A stretch of DNA of 10,830 nt, from assembly GCA_002730655.1 (NCBI GenBank), contig PCAT01000052.1:1-10830 (forward strand), given 5' to 3'. Shown here piece by piece: positions 7,277 to 10,830 of the stretch. This DNA comes from Balneola sp. GTDB lineage: Bacteria; Bacteroidota; Rhodothermia; Balneolales; Balneolaceae. Both the position numbers and the translations under genes were made by a program. Every line of letters starts with the position of its first letter. Position 1 is the stretch's first letter. Under the pieces are notes generated by a model. That model did no database searches. It had not been told where the DNA came from and saw only the letters and a program-made list of their open reading frames with translations.

Positions 7277-8003
7277 CAACTGTTTCCTTTTCTAAGGCAG
7301 GATTTAGCACAGCTTCATCTCTCTCAACTAGCCCATCACGCAGACGAACTATTCGACGAGCATGTTCAGCAATCTCATTTTCATGGGTTACTAGGATAAT
7401 AGTGTTTCCTGCTCTATATAATTCCTCGAAAAGCAGCATGATTTCGTCACCAGTCTTTGTGTCTAGATTTCCCGTAGGTTCATCGGCAAGAAGAATAGAA
7501 GGTGTATTTACTAGTGCTCGTGCTATAGCCACACGTTGACGCTGACCCCCAGAGAGCTCATTTGGTTTATGGTCAACCCGATCACCTAAACCTACCTTAT
7601 CTAATACCTCTAAAGCTCTAGCTTTACGATCGGAAGCTTTAACTCCTGCGTAAATCAAGGGGAGTTCTACATTTGCTAGGCAACTAGTTCTGGGAAGCAA
7701 ATTAAAGGTCTGAAATACAAAGCCAATTTCACGATTCCTAACCTCAGCTAAATCAGAATCATCCATTTGGCTAACCCGATTGCCATTCAGAATATATTCA
7801 CCTGAACTAGGGGTATCTAGACAGCCAATCATATTCATTAAAGTAGACTTCCCCGATCCTGAGGGTCCCATAATAGCTATATATTCATTATGCTGCACCT
7901 GCAGGCTTACTCCAGCAAGAGCACGTACTTCGGTTTCCCCCATCTGATAAAAGCGAGTTAAATTTTCAATCCGAATTACCGCATCTCGTTGCTCATCACT
8001 CAT
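7272..8003 (-). CDS. ABC transporter ATP-binding protein, MacB/LolD type
   Basis: The 243-residue nucleotide-binding subunit of an ABC exporter of the MacB/LolD/FtsE mechanotransmission group, acting at the cytoplasmic face of the inner membrane. All catalytic elements are present: Walker A GPSGSGKST (46-54), Q-loop Q98 (FVFQTFNLLP), signature LSGGQRQRVAIARAL (150-164), Walker B ILLADEPTGNLD (170-181) with catalytic E175, and H-loop H207 (LVTHE). Asp-Glu-Pro-Thr-Gly-Asn-Leu-Asp and the FQTFNLLP segment are typical of the group. It is an ATPase only, with no fused MacB permease domain. Its ATG overlaps the end of the adaptor gene by 8 bases, which suggests translational coupling; aaagagag just upstream is the only SD-like sequence seen in the window. 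A partner permease is needed and none lies in the window. The substrate cannot be read from the sequence. Confidence 0.94.
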   Translation of the reverse strand: MSDEQRDAVIRIENLTRFYQMGETEVRALAGVSLQVQHNEYIAIMGPSGSGKSTLMNMIGCLDTPSSGEYILNGNRVSQMDDSDLAEVRNREIGFVFQTFNLLPRTSCLANVELPLIYAGVKASDRKARALEVLDKVGLGDRVDHKPNELSGGQRQRVAIARALVNTPSILLADEPTGNLDTKTGDEIMLLFEELYRAGNTIILVTHENEIAEHARRIVRLRDGLVERDEAVLNPALEKETVD

Positions 8004-9378
8004 TACTTATACTCTCTTTAGCTATCATAACTTTATCATTATTTTTTAATGTTCTCGAAAGGATTCTGTAGCTACCTATCACAATTTGTTGTCCTACATC
8101 CAGGCCCTTTGATATCTGAATATTAGTATTATCGCTAATTCCTGTTTCTACTTCTTTACGTACTGCTAAACCATCTTCGACAACAAACACGACCTTTCTA
8201 ATATCCTGTTCCTCCACTTTTAATGAAGTTAATTTTGCATCTATCTCGTTCGATTTGCTTCCAGTAAATTCTGAGGTATTTGACTTCGCAGTTTCATCTA
8301 ATGAAAAGTCTCGCACGGTCACGGCTTGAATAGGTACCGAAACCACATCGATAGCAGTATCAGTTTCAATATCTACACTAGCAGACATTCCAGGTTTAAA
8401 ATTTGGAGTTGGAAGTAGCTCAGAGTTTTCTTTAGCAACAAAAGCTTGAAGCTGTCCGCCACTCTGACTCAAGTTATGAGGGGTTATAATGCGTACTTTG
8501 ACCTTGTAATTAGTTATTTGTTCGTTGGTTCCTGCACCTGATACCCTTGCAGAATTAGCGATTTCAGTAACTACTCCGTTAAAAAGTCGATTAGGGTACG
8601 CATCCACTTCAATACGTGCAGTATCGCTTATACTTACGTTTACGATATCATTTTCATTCACATCTACTTCTACTTCCATCCTATCCAATAATGATACTCT
8701 CATCATCTCAGTACCCGCCATTTGAGCATTTCCTAAAACTCGCTCGCCCGCTTCGACTGTTAGACCAGTCACCGTCCCGTTCTGTGGTGCTCTAATAACG
8801 GTTTGCTCTAATTCTTCTTGGGCTTGTCTTAGTTGTGCTTGTGCACTTTCAATTTGATATTCAGACGCTTTTAAACTAGCCTTCTGAGATTCCCAATTTG
8901 AAGTAGATTGAATAAATTGTAATTCAGAGATTAACTCTTTTTCAAACAGTTCTTTATCCCTAATGTAAGTGGCCTCTGCTTGAATAAGCGCTGCTCGCGT
9001 TTGCTCCATTCTTGCTTTTTGAGTTAATAGAGCCGCATTCAAATTGTCAATCCTCGCTTGATAAATATCCGGTTTGATTCGAACTAATAAATCACCTTCA
9101 CGAATGAAGTCACCTTCTTGAACGGCTAACTCGATTATTTCACCGGAGACATCGGGTCTAATTATTACTTCTACCTCAGGCTGAATATTACCCGATGCCG
9201 ATACTTTTTGGGTGATATTTGCATACTTAGTATATACTGTTTCAACCTCAATATCAGAGTTTGAGTCGCCAATTAACCCGAATTGTTTTAAGGTAAAAAG
9301 TGTAACCATTATACTCACAAGAACTAGAGATGTATAAATAAGTATTTTATTGGACGATTTATTTGATTTGGTAGACAT
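7996..9378 (-). CDS. Periplasmic adaptor (membrane fusion) protein, MacA/HlyD type
   Basis: The adaptor that bridges an inner-membrane transporter and a TolC channel. From the ATG at 9378 it has 460 residues; a TTG at 9411 would add 11. The order of parts is classical. A basic N-terminus and a single membrane anchor (about 12-30, ILIYTSLVLVSIMVTLFTL) are followed by the first lipoyl half (about 58-101, RPDVSGEIIELAVQEGDFI). A coiled-coil hairpin rich in Ala, Gln and Glu spans about 105-193. Then come the second lipoyl half (RAPQNGTVTGLTVEAGERV), a beta-barrel domain (about 232-345) and a membrane-proximal domain starting at VSVPIQAV. The last domain contains a polar, charged insert of about 35 residues (around 357-394), which I recall as common in Bacteroidota adaptors. 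Pairing with an ABC ATPase makes it MacA-like, although annotation pipelines often call this family 'RND adaptor'. It starts 35 bases after the TolC-family gene. Confidence 0.93.
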   Translation of the reverse strand: MSTKSNKSSNKILIYTSLVLVSIMVTLFTLKQFGLIGDSNSDIEVETVYTKYANITQKVSASGNIQPEVEVIIRPDVSGEIIELAVQEGDFIREGDLLVRIKPDIYQARIDNLNAALLTQKARMEQTRAALIQAEATYIRDKELFEKELISELQFIQSTSNWESQKASLKASEYQIESAQAQLRQAQEELEQTVIRAPQNGTVTGLTVEAGERVLGNAQMAGTEMMRVSLLDRMEVEVDVNENDIVNVSISDTARIEVDAYPNRLFNGVVTEIANSARVSGAGTNEQITNYKVKVRIITPHNLSQSGGQLQAFVAKENSELLPTPNFKPGMSASVDIETDTAIDVVSVPIQAVTVRDFSLDETAKSNTSEFTGSKSNEIDAKLTSLKVEEQDIRKVVFVVEDGLAVRKEVETGISDNTNIQISKGLDVGQQIVIGSYRILSRTLKNNDKVMIAKESISNE

Positions 9379-9413
9379 AAATTTAGTTAGATTATTTCGT
9401 CTAGAGGACAATA

Positions 9414-10787
9414 TTAAAAAATGTTATTTCCCTTTAATTTTCCGAGATAAAAATCTAATAGTTTTTCCTGGAAAATAAGATTATATAAGGCCTGTGTATA
9501 GCTAGATTGAGCACTAACAAATGCCGATTGTGCTTGAGTAAGCTCTATCAGTGTACTCGCCCCCAAATTGTATCGCTCTTGTTGTGTCTGAAAAGCTCTT
9601 TCCGATGCAACTAGAGATTTTTCAGATGCATCTAACTGCTTCACATATGAGCTATAGTCATTGTATGCCTGGGTAACTTCTTGAATTACCTGCATCTTAG
9701 AATTGTCTAAATTTAATTCAGCATTTTTTAACTGAACCTGTGAAGACTGAATAGAATACATTCTATTCCAATTATTGAACAATGGTACACTAAATGATAA
9801 GCCTAATGAACGGTTTACCTGTTGATCAAAAAATTGATCTGAAAAACTTACCTCTGAGCCAGCAATAGAGTATTGATCGGAATATCGGGAAGAAACACTA
9901 GCAGATGCTCTCAATGATGGCAATAGACTATTTTTCGTAACTTGCGCTTGGTAACGCAATGACAGTATGGATGCCTCTGCACTTAAAATATCACTTCTAA
10001 TAGACAGTGCTTCATCAACCAAAGTCTTTAAATTAAGATCCACCCAGGGTAGATCATTTAAGGTTAAATCCGGAACTATAAAATCATAGGTTCCAAGAGG
10101 ATCAATTTCCAATTGTCTAATTAACAGCAAACTATTTAGCGATTGTGTATTCTCTCTTTGCGTGACGACTAATTCATCATTTGCTACCTGTGCCTCTTGA
10201 TTAAATAAATCTACCATTGGCCTAGCTCCAAGTTCGACTTGTGCTTGTACTTGTTCCAATTGGGTAATTGAGGTCTCAAGGTTTTGCTTGGCTATGGCTA
10301 ATAATTCTTTATCTAACAGTACCTGTAGGTACCTTGTTGCTGTATTGAATATGACCAACTCTTTAGCTCTTTCATACTGTTGCTCTCTTGATTCTTTATT
10401 GGATTGACTGCTTTTTAGCGTAAGTATATTAGTAAACCCAGTAAATAAATTGATACTTGCGTTCATTCCGCCACTAATTGACTGAGAACTAATATCTACA
10501 AAAGGGTCTAATCCTTCACTAAATCGGTCAAAAATAAACTGTTGCCCTGTGGTTCTACTTCCATTCATACTGGCAGAAACACTTGGAAGAAAATCAGCTT
10601 TTTCACTAAAAATTAAATCATCGGCTAAATCCAGCTCATTTTTTGCTTGCTTCAATGCATAATTATTTTCCAGTGCTATTGCTATAGCGTCATCGATTGT
10701 AATGATTCTGATATCAGTACTTTGGGCAAACAAAGAGCTTGAAATTAAGCCAAATAAAAATAAATAAAGTGTTTTTTGCTTAAGCAT
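9414..10787 (-). CDS. TolC-family outer-membrane efflux channel protein
   Basis: A 457-residue outer-membrane channel subunit; the family forms trimers with a membrane barrel and a long periplasmic helical tunnel. The signal peptide (MLKQKTLYLFLFGLISSSLFA) is probably cleaved after A21, before QSTD. The mature protein starts with TIDDAIAIALENNYALKQA, the usual first helix of the family. The two internal repeats of the OEP fold are visible: AQVELGARPMVDLFNQEAQV (about 182-201) matches RYNLGASTLIELTQAQSAF (about 405-423). Each is preceded by long helices and a strand region (SVSASMNGSR; SLRASASVSSRYS; LGLSFSVPLFN). It is the first gene seen of the minus-strand export operon. Only 43 bases lie upstream of it in the window, with no Shine-Dalgarno sequence and no convincing promoter, so the operon may begin further right. 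Specificity is unknown. Confidence 0.95.
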   Translation of the reverse strand: MLKQKTLYLFLFGLISSSLFAQSTDIRIITIDDAIAIALENNYALKQAKNELDLADDLIFSEKADFLPSVSASMNGSRTTGQQFIFDRFSEGLDPFVDISSQSISGGMNASINLFTGFTNILTLKSSQSNKESREQQYERAKELVIFNTATRYLQVLLDKELLAIAKQNLETSITQLEQVQAQVELGARPMVDLFNQEAQVANDELVVTQRENTQSLNSLLLIRQLEIDPLGTYDFIVPDLTLNDLPWVDLNLKTLVDEALSIRSDILSAEASILSLRYQAQVTKNSLLPSLRASASVSSRYSDQYSIAGSEVSFSDQFFDQQVNRSLGLSFSVPLFNNWNRMYSIQSSQVQLKNAELNLDNSKMQVIQEVTQAYNDYSSYVKQLDASEKSLVASERAFQTQQERYNLGASTLIELTQAQSAFVSAQSSYTQALYNLIFQEKLLDFYLGKLKGNNIF

Positions 10788-10830
10788 TAGTGTATGTATT
10801 TTAGATTACTAGAGTGTTAATGGATAGCTA

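Noticed and set aside
7996..8003. Frameshift suspicion at the adaptor/ATPase overlap
   Set aside because: The 8-base overlap joins a complete adaptor C-terminus and a complete ATPase N-terminus, so it is a normal coupled start, not a broken fusion gene.
1..10830. Defence system, mobile element or other new multi-gene system
   Set aside because: All larger genes fit housekeeping, envelope or export families. No transposase, integrase, repeat array, toxin-antitoxin pair or composition break is visible.

Overview
The window is ordinary chromosomal DNA of an AT-rich Gram-negative bacterium, most likely from the Bacteroidota/Balneolota side of the FCB group. This placement is an inference. It rests on two outer-membrane-type proteins that resemble families found mainly in these phyla (DUF5723-like and DUF6588), on signal peptides ending just before a Gln, and on the near absence of Shine-Dalgarno sequences before the genes. 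I see no rRNA, tRNA, CRISPR array, insertion sequence, prophage or recognisable defence system.

Layout, left to right. The plus strand carries the 3' end of a UvrD/PcrA-type helicase gene (motifs V and VI plus the Tudor-like C-terminal domain), cut by the left edge. After 32 bases comes a secreted beta-barrel-type protein resembling DUF5723. A 167-base gap follows. It holds a promoter-like sequence, inverted repeats and a possible 22-codon micro-ORF, and leads into lon (ATP-dependent protease La). lon is followed closely by rsgA (30S subunit assembly GTPase), probably in the same transcript. After a 202-base gap comes a DUF6588-type exported protein.

The right part, 7272-10787, is a minus-strand operon. 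In transcription order it encodes a TolC-family outer-membrane channel, a MacA/HlyD-type periplasmic adaptor and a MacB/LolD-type ABC ATPase. Together these look like most of a tripartite export pump: ATPase at the inner membrane, adaptor across the periplasm, channel in the outer membrane. No membrane permease for the ATPase lies in the window. The operon ends tail-to-tail with the DUF6588 gene, with one base between the two stop codons, so the permease is probably upstream of the TolC gene, beyond the right edge.

I found no clearly new biological system. The points most worth a second look are the structured lon leader with its micro-ORF, the missing permease, the convergent stops sharing a palindrome, and the two uncharacterised outer-membrane-type proteins.
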